Shown: positions 34,690 through 44,526, numbered from the stretch's first letter. The stretch is 64,000 nucleotides of DNA from Aliidiomarina minuta (GCF_003987145.1 NZ_PIPL01000004.1:110800-174799), one strand, 5' to 3'. Made by a program: numbers and translations. Notes: generated by a model from the letters alone, not told the origin.

Positions 34690-36542
34690 TGTTTTACCTT
34701 ACGTTCAAGTACTGGCAATGGCATAGCACCACCGTCCAGAATAGTGTCGTGAAAACCTCGGATATCAAAGGAATCGCCCAGTTCAGTTTCTGCATACTCA
34801 CGCAGCTCCTGAATCTTCAGCATACCGATTTTATAGGAAGTAGCCTGTCCCGGAATGACCAGGTAACGCTGCACTTCTGAGTTAATAGCACCGGCGGGTA
34901 TCGGTGTTTTTTCTGAGAAGTAGTCAACAGCGTCCTGCTGAGTCCAGCCTTTGGCATGCATGCCCGTATCTACAACTAAGCGCACTGCACGCCACATTTC
35001 AGTCACTAGTCGACCAAAGTCTGAATAAGGGTCTTCGTAACCACCCATTTCTTTAGCTAGTAGTTCTGAATACAGCGCCCAGCCTTCTGAGTAGACAGTA
35101 AAGCGCGCCTGGGTGCGAAACTGAGGTACGGACTCCAGTTCCTGAGCAATGGAGATCTGCATATGGTGACCTGGATTACCTTCATGATAAGCAATAGCTT
35201 CCATTTCGTTCTTTGCCATGGAACTCATATCAGACAAATGCGCGTAATAAATACCTGGGCGTTCACCGTCTGGCGAACCTGGGTAATAATGCTGAGGCGC
35301 ACCATCCTGCTCGCGGTAAGGTTCTACCCGGCGAACGACAAGGTCCGCTTTAGGCAGTATGCCAAAGAACTCTGGCAACCGCTCTTCAATACCAGCCAGA
35401 TACTGGCGTGAATCTTCCAGATAAGCTTCACGACCTTCGTCGGTATTCGGGTAAAAGAAGCGTTCATCGGTGCGGATAAATTCGAAGAACTCGTCCAGGT
35501 CGCCGTCGAATTCGACCTGCTCTTTAATGGCGATCATTTCATTGGTCAGGCGTTCTACTTCGTCTAGTCCTATCTGGTGAATTTCGTCAGCGCTTAAGTC
35601 AGTAGTAGTTGATACTTTGAGCATGTATTCATAATATTCAGCACCGCCCTCATGGCGACTGATACCGACGGTATTCTCTTCAGCAACCTCCGTATCTCGC
35701 TGCATCAGCGCAATCAGATTGCTGTAGGCTGGCCCGAAGTCATCCGTCAACGCAGAACGAGCTTCTTCTCGCAGATTTTCTGCACGCTCTTCATCGATAA
35801 CACCTTCTTCTACCAGGTTGTTAATTTTTTCCTGGGCATCGGCCCAAACCGGAGAATCGTTTTCGACGTCCTCAAAAGGTGCCCCGCTAATTAGTGCACG
35901 TGTCTGACGGGTTACATATTCATAAGCAAATTTAGGTGGGCGAATGCCGGCTTCCGCCTGCAATTCGGCGCGAGCGATTAAGTCATCAATAGCCGCACCA
36001 ATGCCTGAAATACGACTGTTGTAGGCGACCATGTCGCTTTCATCATCTACGCCGTGAAAAGCCAGTAGTACCTGAGGCAGTGAAGTGTGGGCACCGCGCA
36101 TTTGATCAAAGATATAACCAGCATTGCGGAATTCAGCACCTTCTTTCATCAGTGAGTACTGATACATCCATATATCATATGAAATTTGCCCGTCATCTGA
36201 TAACTCGTCGTAGTTAAAGTTGCTTTCCAGCTCCTGAACCGTTGCTTCCATCCACTCCAGCCGGCGTTCTTCAGCTTCCACAGTGACGTCATCAATTAAA
36301 CCATACTGTTCTTTACGGCCCTGTCGGGTGAGTTGAATGGGACTCATCTGGAGTTGTTCTTCGTACTTTTCATCAAACCAGGCATTCAGGCGTTCGGTTT
36401 GTTCCTGCTGCTGTTGCTCACTGACACCTTGTTGAGTAGCCGTTTCAGCTTGAGTACGTTCGGCTGAGGTGGTTTCCTGTGGAGCGTCCTGGCAGGCGCT
36501 CAGTAGTGCCATTATACTGAGGGCAAGTAGTGTTTTTTTCAT
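34665..36542 (-). CDS. DUF885 lipoprotein, copy B
   Basis: The 625-residue protein starts at the MKK (36542) because GGAG lies 7 bases upstream and a normal lipoprotein signal follows (lipobox LSAC). An in-frame upstream ATG adds 13 residues without a signal feature. The metal motif is HEGNPGHH at residues 453-460. An acidic Gln/Glu-rich linker follows the signal. It is first in a two-gene operon of tandem paralogues. The peptide or other substrate is unknown. Confidence 0.9.
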   Translation of the reverse strand: MKKTLLALSIMALLSACQDAPQETTSAERTQAETATQQGVSEQQQQEQTERLNAWFDEKYEEQLQMSPIQLTRQGRKEQYGLIDDVTVEAEERRLEWMEATVQELESNFNYDELSDDGQISYDIWMYQYSLMKEGAEFRNAGYIFDQMRGAHTSLPQVLLAFHGVDDESDMVAYNSRISGIGAAIDDLIARAELQAEAGIRPPKFAYEYVTRQTRALISGAPFEDVENDSPVWADAQEKINNLVEEGVIDEERAENLREEARSALTDDFGPAYSNLIALMQRDTEVAEENTVGISRHEGGAEYYEYMLKVSTTTDLSADEIHQIGLDEVERLTNEMIAIKEQVEFDGDLDEFFEFIRTDERFFYPNTDEGREAYLEDSRQYLAGIEERLPEFFGILPKADLVVRRVEPYREQDGAPQHYYPGSPDGERPGIYYAHLSDMSSMAKNEMEAIAYHEGNPGHHMQISIAQELESVPQFRTQARFTVYSEGWALYSELLAKEMGGYEDPYSDFGRLVTEMWRAVRLVVDTGMHAKGWTQQDAVDYFSEKTPIPAGAINSEVQRYLVIPGQATSYKIGMLKIQELREYAETELGDSFDIRGFHDTILDGGAMPLPVLERKVKQWVADQQA

Positions 36543-36722
36543 TATTATTCTCCAGTTAAAAAAACGATTCAGGTTCAACATAGCATGTAAATCAATGCAG
36601 TGCAGCGCTCACGCGATGGGGTTTCTCGCAGTTCACTGTGACCACTGTTATACTGGTGTTAAATGAGAAAAATGAAGGCCGTACAACAGCCATTTTATTG
36701 ATATTCAGGAACAAAATAAGTT

Positions 36723-39059
36723 ATGTCAGATGACCCAAGGTCAGAACAACCTCAATACGAGGTAGTCATACCCTCACGCGATGAATTCTTAGAGGCGGTA
36801 GCCAACCAGGTTAAGCCTTTGCCTTTTGAAGACATTGTGGAACAGTTTAAATTACACGACGAGCGCCAGCAGATTGGTGCTAAGCGTCGGCTACGCGCTA
36901 TGGAGCGTGACGGGCAGTTAGTATTCACTAAAGCCAACGCCTATGGATTACCTGAGCGCATGGATTTGAAAAAAGGCTGGGTGGTAGGCCATCGCGACGG
37001 TTTTGGATTTGTGCGCCTGGAAGAAGGCGGCAAAGATCTATTCTTGCCCCACCACCAGATGCAACTGACTCTGCACGGTGACAAGGTACTGGTTAAAGAA
37101 AGCGGTACTGATAGCCGGGGCCGTGCTGAAGCGCGTATTGTGCGTGTTGTCGAAGCTGGTCAGCAGGAAATTGTCGGGCGCTTCTTTGTCGAACAAGGCA
37201 TGTCGGTAGTGGTACCGGACGATACCCGCATTACCCAGGATTTGATTATCCCGCCAGAAAATGTAAATGGCGCACGGCATGGCCAGATGGTCGTTGCCAA
37301 GGTAACTGCAAGGCCCAGCCGTCGCAGCAGCCCGGTGGGTACTGTAGTTGAAATCCTCGGCGAACATATGGCGCCGGGCATGGAAATTCAGGTGGCCATT
37401 CGCGAACACGGTATTCCTTATGAGTGGAGCGAAGAGGTTAACGCTGAAATTGAGCAGATAGCTCCTGAGGTTACTGCTGAAGATAAAAAAGGGCGGGTTG
37501 ATCTGACCGATATGCCGCTTGTTACTATTGATGGTGAAGACGCTCGCGACTTTGATGATGCCGTATACGCGGAACCGGACGGAAAAGGTTTTCGTCTATG
37601 GGTAGCCATCGCTGATGTGACCCATTACGTACGTCCGGGCACTTTATTGGATAAAGAAGCCAATACCCGCGGTACCTCGGTTTATTTTCCGGATAACGTC
37701 GTTCCTATGCTGCCGGAAGCCTTGTCGAATGGACTGTGCTCGCTGAACCCTAATGTAGATCGTCTGTGCATGGTCGCGGAAATGTCTATTGACGCTAAAG
37801 GTAAGCTGAAAAACTCGCAGTTTTATCCGGCGGTGATGAATTCCAAAGCACGCTTAACCTACACCAAGGTTTATCGCATGCTGGAAGGGGATCCTAAGTT
37901 ACGTGAGCAGTATGCTGAACAATTGCCGCATATTGAAAACCTGAAACTTTTATACGATGTGCTGAAAAAGTCGCGCTCAGAACGGGGTGCTATTGAGTTT
38001 GAAACCCTGGAAACGCGCTTTATCTTTAATGCGCAGCGCAAGATTGAAGAGATTGTGCCCGTTAAACGCAATGTCGCGCACATGATGATTGAAGAATGCA
38101 TGATCATGGCCAACGTAGCAGCGGCGCGCTTTGTCGAGAAGCAGGAAGGTAATGCACTTTTTCGTGTGCATGAGACCCCGGATGACGATCGACTGGATGG
38201 GTTCCGCGCTTTTCTTGGAGAGCTAGGGCTTTCTCTGGGCGGAGGCGAAGAGCCGCAGCCGAAAGATTTCACTAATTTACTGCAGAAAGTAGCGGACCGC
38301 CCCGACAGCGAGTTGATTCAGACCTTGTTGCTGCGTTCATTGAAACAGGCTGTCTATACGCCAGACAACGAAGGTCACTTTGGTTTAGCGCTGGATGAAT
38401 ACGCGCATTTTACTTCACCGATTCGCCGTTATCCGGATCTACTGCTGCATCGTGAAATAAAATATCAGCTGCGCAGTACGAATAAGAAACTGGCAGGCCT
38501 GGATGGCGGTTTTCACTATGGTGAAAAGCAGATGGCTGAATTGGGTGCTCATTGCTCAAGCACAGAACGTCGCGCTGATGAAGCGACCCGGCAGGTTGAT
38601 GAATGGCTCAAGTGTGAGTTCATGCAGGATCATGTGGGTGCTGAGTTTGAAGGCGTGATTTCAACGGTGACTAATTTTGGTTTCTTTGTGCGCCTGCGTG
38701 ACCTGATGATTGACGGTCTGGTACATATCTCGAATCTTTCCAGCGAGTACTATCACTTTGATGCGGAACGCCACTTCCTGATAGGTGAGCATTCACGTCG
38801 GATATTCCGTATTGGTGACAATGTTCAGGTGAAAGTGAACAGCGTGAATCTGGATGAGCGTAAAATCGACTTTGGCCTGCTCAATATTGAAACTGCAGGC
38901 AGTCTGGAAACTCGCCGGGAAGCTAAAGTCTCGGCAGAGAAAGCTAAAAAGTCGGACAAAAAGAAAAAACCGGGTAAAAAAGGCGCTCCGGGAAAAAGTC
39001 GCTCTGGCAAAGGCGGCCGGGCTCCAAAAGCGAAACAGAAAAAGAGCGGTAAAGCATGA
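36723..39059 (+). CDS. rnr: Ribonuclease R
   Basis: The 778-residue 3'-5' exoribonuclease has an N-terminal winged-helix region (about 20-85), cold-shock/OB domains (about 90-240), and the RNB catalytic domain with metal-binding Asp cluster TIDGEDARDFDDAV. An S1 domain (about 640-725) and a Lys-rich tail follow. It degrades structured RNA and takes part in rRNA and tmRNA quality control. It overlaps rlmB by 4 bases, as in E. coli. Confidence 0.95.
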   Translation: MSDDPRSEQPQYEVVIPSRDEFLEAVANQVKPLPFEDIVEQFKLHDERQQIGAKRRLRAMERDGQLVFTKANAYGLPERMDLKKGWVVGHRDGFGFVRLEEGGKDLFLPHHQMQLTLHGDKVLVKESGTDSRGRAEARIVRVVEAGQQEIVGRFFVEQGMSVVVPDDTRITQDLIIPPENVNGARHGQMVVAKVTARPSRRSSPVGTVVEILGEHMAPGMEIQVAIREHGIPYEWSEEVNAEIEQIAPEVTAEDKKGRVDLTDMPLVTIDGEDARDFDDAVYAEPDGKGFRLWVAIADVTHYVRPGTLLDKEANTRGTSVYFPDNVVPMLPEALSNGLCSLNPNVDRLCMVAEMSIDAKGKLKNSQFYPAVMNSKARLTYTKVYRMLEGDPKLREQYAEQLPHIENLKLLYDVLKKSRSERGAIEFETLETRFIFNAQRKIEEIVPVKRNVAHMMIEECMIMANVAAARFVEKQEGNALFRVHETPDDDRLDGFRAFLGELGLSLGGGEEPQPKDFTNLLQKVADRPDSELIQTLLLRSLKQAVYTPDNEGHFGLALDEYAHFTSPIRRYPDLLLHREIKYQLRSTNKKLAGLDGGFHYGEKQMAELGAHCSSTERRADEATRQVDEWLKCEFMQDHVGAEFEGVISTVTNFGFFVRLRDLMIDGLVHISNLSSEYYHFDAERHFLIGEHSRRIFRIGDNVQVKVNSVNLDERKIDFGLLNIETAGSLETRREAKVSAEKAKKSDKKKKPGKKGAPGKSRSGKGGRAPKAKQKKSGKA

Positions 39060-39799
39060 GCAAAAAAGAAGTAGTGCATGGTATTCATGCTGTTAATTCT
39101 ATTATTAAGAACAACCCAGAGCGCCTGATAGAACTCTTTGTACTGCAGGGCCGCGGCGATAAAGCCTTAGACAGCATCCTCAAGCTGGCGCGTAATGCTG
39201 GCGTGCGGGCGCAGGAATGTCAGCGTAAAACTCTGGATCAAAAAGTAAATGATGAAAACCATCAGGGCGTGGTTGCAGTAGTAACTCCAGCTAAACATTA
39301 TAATGAAGGGGACTTGCCGGCGTTGTTTGAAAAAGCTGGTCAGCAAGCTTGTTTTCTGATTCTGGATAATGTCACCGACCCGCATAATCTGGGCGCCTGT
39401 TTACGTACTGCCGATGCGGCAGGTATCACCGCGGTTATCGTTCCTAAAGACAAGTCAGCGAAAATTACCAGCACGGTCAGTAAAGTGGCCTCAGGTGCGG
39501 CCGAGACTATGCCTTTTGTGGTGGTAACCAATCTGGCCCGTACCCTGCGTGAAATTCAGGCGTTAGGTGTATGGGTGATAGGTACCGCAGGCGAAGCTAC
39601 AGAAACCCTGTACCAGGCCGACTTCAAAGGCCCGGTTGCCATAGTTATGGGCGCTGAGGGCAGTGGTATGCGGCGTTTGACTCGCGAACATTGCGATCAA
39701 CTGATCTCTATTCCGCTGGCGGGCAGTGTCAGTAGCCTGAATGTGTCGGTAGCCGCCGGCGTGTGTTTGTTTGAAGTTGTGCGTCAGCGGGCAGGCTGA
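39056..39799 (+). CDS. rlmB: 23S rRNA (guanosine-2'-O-)-methyltransferase RlmB
   Basis: The 247-residue SPOUT methyltransferase has an N-terminal substrate-binding domain and a C-terminal knot with motifs NVTDPHNLGACLRTADA, MGAEGSGM and SLNVSVAAGVCLFE. It methylates G2251 of 23S rRNA. It is translationally coupled to rnr. Confidence 0.94.
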   Translation: MSKKEVVHGIHAVNSIIKNNPERLIELFVLQGRGDKALDSILKLARNAGVRAQECQRKTLDQKVNDENHQGVVAVVTPAKHYNEGDLPALFEKAGQQACFLILDNVTDPHNLGACLRTADAAGITAVIVPKDKSAKITSTVSKVASGAAETMPFVVVTNLARTLREIQALGVWVIGTAGEATETLYQADFKGPVAIVMGAEGSGMRRLTREHCDQLISIPLAGSVSSLNVSVAAGVCLFEVVRQRAG

Positions 39800-39801
39800 T
39801 A

Positions 39802-40212
39802 ATGATAAAACGCAATATGATAACGCCCTTAGCGGTAGCTTTGGGTTTGATCCTACTCTTGTCATTGGCCTGGTTGCCTGGCGACTCCGGCGTGCAACAG
39901 CAAAAACCAGAGGTTGCCGTAGCTATGCACTATGATGCCGATAACCGTCGCTTACAAACGCTGGCGGAGGATTTGAGTTATCGTATGCGCACTCATCATG
40001 AGTACCGTTTAACTGAAAGCGAAATCCTGTTACCAAGCAGCACTGAACGCCAACAGGTAGTGATTTATTTGAGCGAAGAATCGGGTCTTGTGAGCATCCG
40101 CGCTGAAATCGACGAGCAGGCGGTGGCGGTCAATGCCCCCTCTGAAGTGGCGCTAAACCTGCCCGGAAAGTTATTCTCCCTCATCAACAGTCAGTTGCAG
40201 GAGGCTAATTAA
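39802..40212 (+). CDS. Hypothetical anchored periplasmic protein
   Basis: The 136-residue protein has one N-terminal membrane helix (about 10-28) followed by a small soluble domain facing the periplasm. It begins two bases after the rlmB stop and so is probably in the rnr-rlmB transcript. No family is recognised. The stop lies within GAGGCTAATTAAGCCTC, a small palindrome that may help end transcription. Confidence 0.65.
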   Translation: MIKRNMITPLAVALGLILLLSLAWLPGDSGVQQQKPEVAVAMHYDADNRRLQTLAEDLSYRMRTHHEYRLTESEILLPSSTERQQVVIYLSEESGLVSIRAEIDEQAVAVNAPSEVALNLPGKLFSLINSQLQEAN

Positions 40213-40222
40213 GCCTCTGTTG

Positions 40223-40251
40223 TTGCCTTTACTGGCTGGTTACCGTACAAT
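40223..40251 (+). promoter_or_regulatory. Promoter of the rpsF operon
   Basis: TTGCCT (40223-40228) and TACAAT (40246-40251) are separated by 17 bases. The predicted leader of about 90 nt before rpsF could hold an S6:S18 autoregulatory element, which is known upstream of rpsF in many bacteria; I did not resolve it here. Confidence 0.55.
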
Positions 40252-40349
40252 TTGCCGGCTTAAATCAGCCTTGTAATTTACTTTAAGTTCCTTGCTTCTA
40301 TAACAGTGTGGCTGATCTGTTCGAGGCTTAACATCCATAAGGAGCAGCA

Positions 40350-40751
40350 ATGCGTCATTATGAAATCGTATTTATGGTTCACCCTGATCAGAGTGAACAG
40401 GTTCCAGGCATGATCGAACGCTATAGCGAAACGATCAAGCAAGGCGGTGGTTCTATTCACCGTTTAGAAGACTGGGGCCGTCGTCAACTGGCTTACCCAA
40501 TTAACAAGCTGCACAAAGCTCACTATGTTCTTTTGAACATCGAAGCTGGTTCAGAAGTAATTGAAGAGCTTGAAACTGCTTTCCGTTACAACGACGCCGT
40601 TCTGCGTAATCTTATTATGCGTAAAGATGAAGGTGTTGAAGAACCTTCTCCTTTCGCTAAGCCGAGAGAAGAGCGCCGCGACAGCAAGCCGGAAGATGAA
40701 AGTGAAGGCGAAACTGAAGCACGCACTGAAGCCACTGAAGAAGCTGAATAA
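40350..40751 (+). CDS. rpsF: 30S ribosomal protein S6
   Basis: The 133-residue protein starts MRHYEIVFMVHPDQSEQVP, typical of S6, and has the acidic Glu-rich C-terminal tail of gammaproteobacterial S6, a target of RimK glutamylation in E. coli. It binds S18 in the small-subunit platform. AAGGAG precedes the ATG. The rpsF-priB-rpsR-rplI order is conserved. Confidence 0.96.
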   Translation: MRHYEIVFMVHPDQSEQVPGMIERYSETIKQGGGSIHRLEDWGRRQLAYPINKLHKAHYVLLNIEAGSEVIEELETAFRYNDAVLRNLIMRKDEGVEEPSPFAKPREERRDSKPEDESEGETEARTEATEEAE

Positions 40752-40770
40752 GCTGAAACAGTAGCTGTCT

Positions 40771-41073
40771 GTGACTAATCAACTGTTATTAGTCGGCGAG
40801 GTGGTAAAACCACCACGCATGAGTAAAAGCCCCGCTGGGGTAAAGCACCTGCATCTGGTCATTGACCACAGGTCGCAGCAGCAGGAAGCCGGAATGACAC
40901 GACAGTGTTTTTTGCGCATTCAGGTTGTTGCCAGCGGAGATTGGGCACAGGACCAGGCAAACCAATTAACTGTTGGAAGTGTGATAGAAGTGCAGGGTTT
41001 TTTAAACCGGCATGAAACCAGTAACGGGGTACCTCGACTGGTATTGCACGCTCAACAACTGAAAAAGATTTAA
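40771..41073 (+). CDS. priB: Primosomal replication protein N (PriB)
   Basis: The 100-residue OB-fold protein starts with GTG. The MTNQLLLVGEV start and VGSVIEVQGFLNRH block fit PriB, which binds single-stranded DNA and PriA during replication restart. The ribosome binding site is weak, so translation may depend on rpsF coupling (19-base gap). Confidence 0.93.
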   Translation: MTNQLLLVGEVVKPPRMSKSPAGVKHLHLVIDHRSQQQEAGMTRQCFLRIQVVASGDWAQDQANQLTVGSVIEVQGFLNRHETSNGVPRLVLHAQQLKKI

Positions 41074-41085
41074 CAGGAGAACACC

Positions 41086-41313
41086 ATGGCTCGTTTTTTC
41101 CGTCGTCGCAAATTCTGCCGCTTTAAGGCAGAAGGCGTTAAAGAGATCGATTACAAAGATATCGCAACGTTGAAAAACTATGTAACTGAAAGCGGCAAGA
41201 TTGTACCTAGCCGTATCACTGGCACTTCAGCGAAGTATCAGCGTCAGCTGGCTCGTGCTATTAAGCGCGCCCGCTACCTGAGTTTGTTGCCTTACACTGA
41301 CTTACATAAGTAA
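41086..41313 (+). CDS. rpsR: 30S ribosomal protein S18
   Basis: The 75-residue protein has the typical MARFFRRRKFCRFKAEG start and RARYLSLLPYTD end. It pairs with S6 in the platform. CAGGAG lies 7 bases before the ATG. Confidence 0.97.
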   Translation: MARFFRRRKFCRFKAEGVKEIDYKDIATLKNYVTESGKIVPSRITGTSAKYQRQLARAIKRARYLSLLPYTDLHK

Positions 41314-41354
41314 GTGTCGGTTCGTATTAACTTTCGAAGCAGAGGTAACAAATT

Positions 41355-41807
41355 ATGAATATTATTCTACTTGATAAAGTAGCTAACTTAGGTGGCCTGG
41401 GCGACCAGGTAACTGTCAAGTCAGGTTATGCACGTAACTTCCTTTTCCCATCAGGAAAAGCAGTACCTGCGACTAAAGATAACGTGCAAGCGTTTGAAGA
41501 TCGCCGTGCAGAGCTGGAAGCTAAAATCGCTGAAGAGCTGAAAGCAGCAGAGGCCCGTGCAGAGCAGGTTAACGCACTGGACCCAGTTGTTATTGAATCT
41601 AAAGCTGGTGATGAAGGCAAATTGTTCGGTTCAATCGGTACTCGTGACATCGCTGATGCTGTCACGGTCGCTGGTATTGAAGTTCAGAAGAGCGAAATTC
41701 TGATGCCGCATGGCACTATTCGCGAAACTGGCGAGTTCGATATCGAACTGCAATTGCATGCTGACGTAACTGCACAAATTAAACTAGTGGTTCAAGCCAC
41801 CAAGTAA
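41355..41807 (+). CDS. rplI: 50S ribosomal protein L9
   Basis: The 150-residue protein has the N-terminal L9 domain (MNIILLDKVANLGGLGDQVTV), a long connecting helix (about 40-75) and a C-terminal domain. It lies at the base of the L1 stalk. It is the last gene before a strong terminator. Confidence 0.97.
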   Translation: MNIILLDKVANLGGLGDQVTVKSGYARNFLFPSGKAVPATKDNVQAFEDRRAELEAKIAEELKAAEARAEQVNALDPVVIESKAGDEGKLFGSIGTRDIADAVTVAGIEVQKSEILMPHGTIRETGEFDIELQLHADVTAQIKLVVQATK

Positions 41808-41827
41808 GCAGTTAATGTAAGCTTGAG

Positions 41828-41856
41828 AAAGGGTGCCTTAGGGCACCCTTTTTTGT
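41828..41856 (+). terminator. Terminator of the rpsF-rplI operon
   Basis: The stem GGGTGCC/GGCACCC has a TTAG loop, with A's before it and six T's after, 20 bases past the rplI stop. This is a textbook intrinsic terminator. Confidence 0.9.
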
Positions 41857-41949
41857 TTTCCGGGTGCTTACTTTTATTTTTCGGGTAAGTCAGCTTTCTT
41901 CGTGAGGCTAGCTTGTGTATGATTTCCTACCGTTCGTTAAACCCGTTAA

Positions 41950-43356
41950 ATGAGAGCGCCCGTGCCAGCACCCGTTAAAAGAAAAGACGCCCAGGTAGAT
42001 GCCATTAAAAGTGCCCCCCATTCGATAGAGGCCGAGCAGTCGGTATTGGGTGGTCTGATGCTGGATAATGAAGCCTGGGACAACGTCGCCGAACGAGTGA
42101 TTGGTGATGACTTTTATCTACGCTCTCATCGTTTGATATTCCAGGGTATGCACCACCTGGTTGAACACCAGAAGCCTATCGACTTAGTCACGTTATCAGA
42201 GTTGCTTGAACAGACTGGTGAATTGCAGCAAATAGGTGGTTTTGCCTACTTGTTGGAAATCCAGAAGAATACCCCCAGTTCAGCCAATATTCTGGCTTAT
42301 GCAGATATTGTACGTGAACGCGCCGTTATCCGTGAAATGATCAGTGTGGCCAATGAAATTGCCGAGTCGGGTTTTGATACCCAGGGCCGGCAAAGTCATG
42401 AGCTGCTGGATATGGCTGAGTCCAAGGTATTTAAAATAGCTGAGAAGCGGGCTAATGCCAGTGAAGGCCCTATGGATATTTCCGATATCCTGGAAAAGAC
42501 TCTGGACCGAATTGAATTTTTGAGTAAACAAACCAATCACAACGGTGTCACCGGGGTGTCTACCGGCTTCCATGACCTGGACCGCATGACTACCGGGTTA
42601 CAGCCTTCGGATCTGGTCATCATCGCCGCACGGCCTTCGATGGGTAAAACCACTTTTGCGATGAACATAGCTGAACACGCTGCTTTGAACGAAGACAAAC
42701 CAGTGGTTATTTTCAGTCTGGAGATGCCCGCCGAACAAATCATGATGCGGATGCTGGCTTCACTGAGTCGGGTTAACCAGACCAAAGTACGGACCGGTAA
42801 CCTGGATGATGAGGATTGGGCGCGTATCAGTTCAGTGATGGGCATGCTGAACGAAAAGAACAATATGTACATTGATGACGGTTCTGGTCTTACGCCCACC
42901 GAAGTGCGTTCCCGCTCGCGTCGTATTGCCCGTGAACATAACGGTATTAGCATGATCATGGTGGATTACCTGCAGTTGATGACAGTGCCCGGTATGAGCG
43001 AGAACCGGACTCTGGAAATCGCTGAGATTTCGCGTTCACTGAAGGCGCTGGCGAAAGAACTTAAGTGCCCGGTGGTGGCGTTGTCGCAGTTGAACCGCTC
43101 GCTTGAGCAGCGTGCTGATAAACGGCCAGTGAACTCGGATTTACGTGAGTCAGGGTCGATAGAGCAGGATGCGGATTTGATTATGTTTATTTACCGTGAC
43201 GAAGTCTACAATCCGGAAGGCGATAAACAGGGACTGTCGGAAATTATTATTGGTAAACAGCGTAATGGTCCCATAGGTTCAATAGAGCTTAAGTTCCACG
43301 GTGCCCTGTCACGCTTTGATAATTACGCCCGTCCTGAGCAAGAGGACGACTATTAA
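41950..43356 (+). CDS. dnaB: Replicative DNA helicase DnaB
   Basis: The 468-residue hexameric 5'-3' helicase has an N-terminal DnaG-interaction domain (SIEAEQSVLGGLMLDNEAWD) and a RecA-type motor with Walker A ARPSMGKTT and Walker B MIMVDYLQLM. The start may be this ATG or the GTG 12 bases later; neither has a strong ribosome binding site. The stop overlaps alr by one base. Confidence 0.95.
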   Translation: MRAPVPAPVKRKDAQVDAIKSAPHSIEAEQSVLGGLMLDNEAWDNVAERVIGDDFYLRSHRLIFQGMHHLVEHQKPIDLVTLSELLEQTGELQQIGGFAYLLEIQKNTPSSANILAYADIVRERAVIREMISVANEIAESGFDTQGRQSHELLDMAESKVFKIAEKRANASEGPMDISDILEKTLDRIEFLSKQTNHNGVTGVSTGFHDLDRMTTGLQPSDLVIIAARPSMGKTTFAMNIAEHAALNEDKPVVIFSLEMPAEQIMMRMLASLSRVNQTKVRTGNLDDEDWARISSVMGMLNEKNNMYIDDGSGLTPTEVRSRSRRIAREHNGISMIMVDYLQLMTVPGMSENRTLEIAEISRSLKALAKELKCPVVALSQLNRSLEQRADKRPVNSDLRESGSIEQDADLIMFIYRDEVYNPEGDKQGLSEIIIGKQRNGPIGSIELKFHGALSRFDNYARPEQEDDY

Positions 43357-44438
43357 TGCGACCGGCCTGGGCAGCTATTGATCTTAAAGCCTTGCAACAT
43401 AACTTAAGGTTATTGCGTGAGAAAGCAGGGCATCGTCAGTTATTGGCTATCTTGAAAGCTAATGCTTATGGACATGGATTAACGCGTATCGCTGCTGAGT
43501 TACAGCAGGCGGATGCTATTGGTGTGGCAAGAGTCGATGAGGCTTTGGCGTTACGCCAGGAAGGTATTGTTAAACCTATAGTTCTGCTTGAAGGTTTCTT
43601 TGAGCCTTCTCAGTTAGCTGTATTGGCAGCCAGCCAGATACAGACCGTGATTCACACCGAACATCAGTTAGTACAATTAGAACGAGCTGAATTAAACACG
43701 CCGTTAAAAGTCTGGTTAAAAGTTGATACGGGTATGCATCGTATAGGTGTGGAACCTGAAGAAACGGTAGCTTTTTATCGGCGTTTACAGGCTTCAGACA
43801 ATGTTGATGGCGATCCTATTCTGATGACTCATTTTGCTTCCGCAGATACCCCTGAAGTCGAGCAAAATCAGCAGCAACTTGCGGTTTTCAATTCTTTACA
43901 GGATAGCTTGCAGGCACGCCTCTCTATTTCTAATTCTGCTGCGTTTCTCGCTGACCTTGCTCCACAGGATAACTGGGTCAGACCGGGCCTGGTTTTATAT
44001 GGCGTTTCGCCGTTCGCTGACAGAAGAGGTCAGCAACTGGGTTTAAAGCCTGTGATGACATTGCAGGCGAGTATTATTTCCACTCGTGAGATAGATCAGG
44101 GTGAAAGTGTCGGTTACGGTGCTGCCTGGACGGCACGTCATAAAACGCGTATCGGCATACTAGCTATTGGTTATGGCGATGGCTATCCACGTAACGCTCC
44201 TGAGGGCACTCCGGTATGGATTGAAGGGCGTTGTTATCCTTTGGTCGGGCGCGTGTCGATGGATATGTTAGCTGTTGATTTAGGCCTGGATAGTGATATT
44301 GAAATTGGCGCTACCGGTGTGTTGTGGGGGCCGCAATTGCCAGTAGAAGAAGTTGCCGAACATGTGGGTACTATTAGTCATGAGCTGCTGTGCAATGTAG
44401 CCCGTCGTGTAGTTCTTGACTACGGTGACGAGAATTAA
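43356..44438 (+). CDS. alr: Alanine racemase
   Basis: The 360-residue PLP enzyme has the pyridoxal-binding Lys in LAILKANAYGHG (near residue 34) and the second catalytic Tyr in SVGYGAAW. It supplies D-alanine for peptidoglycan. The dnaB-alr order is common in gammaproteobacteria. A 62-bp palindrome follows 22 bases after the stop. Confidence 0.95.
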   Translation: MRPAWAAIDLKALQHNLRLLREKAGHRQLLAILKANAYGHGLTRIAAELQQADAIGVARVDEALALRQEGIVKPIVLLEGFFEPSQLAVLAASQIQTVIHTEHQLVQLERAELNTPLKVWLKVDTGMHRIGVEPEETVAFYRRLQASDNVDGDPILMTHFASADTPEVEQNQQQLAVFNSLQDSLQARLSISNSAAFLADLAPQDNWVRPGLVLYGVSPFADRRGQQLGLKPVMTLQASIISTREIDQGESVGYGAAWTARHKTRIGILAIGYGDGYPRNAPEGTPVWIEGRCYPLVGRVSMDMLAVDLGLDSDIEIGATGVLWGPQLPVEEVAEHVGTISHELLCNVARRVVLDYGDEN

Positions 44439-44460
44439 TACAGCTTAAAAATGGTGAAAA

Positions 44461-44522
44461 AAATGGGGTCAGAGCTAAAATTAACCACTTTTAAGTGGTT
44501 AATTTTAGCTCTGACCCCATTT
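44461..44522. repeat. 62-bp perfect palindrome (GGGGTCAGAGC-type repeat)
   Basis: Thirty-base arms (44461-44490 and 44493-44522) are perfectly complementary around a TT centre. The outer part, AAATGGGGTCAGAGC, is a motif I have seen repeated in many gammaproteobacterial genomes, in places near REP-associated (RAYT) transposases. It lies between convergent alr and cheX and could act as a bidirectional terminator. Confidence 0.9.
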
Positions 44523-44526
44523 GTGT

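Noticed and set aside
41950..41964. Firm choice of dnaB start
   Set aside because: ATG 41950 and GTG 41962 are both weakly supported; neither could be excluded.
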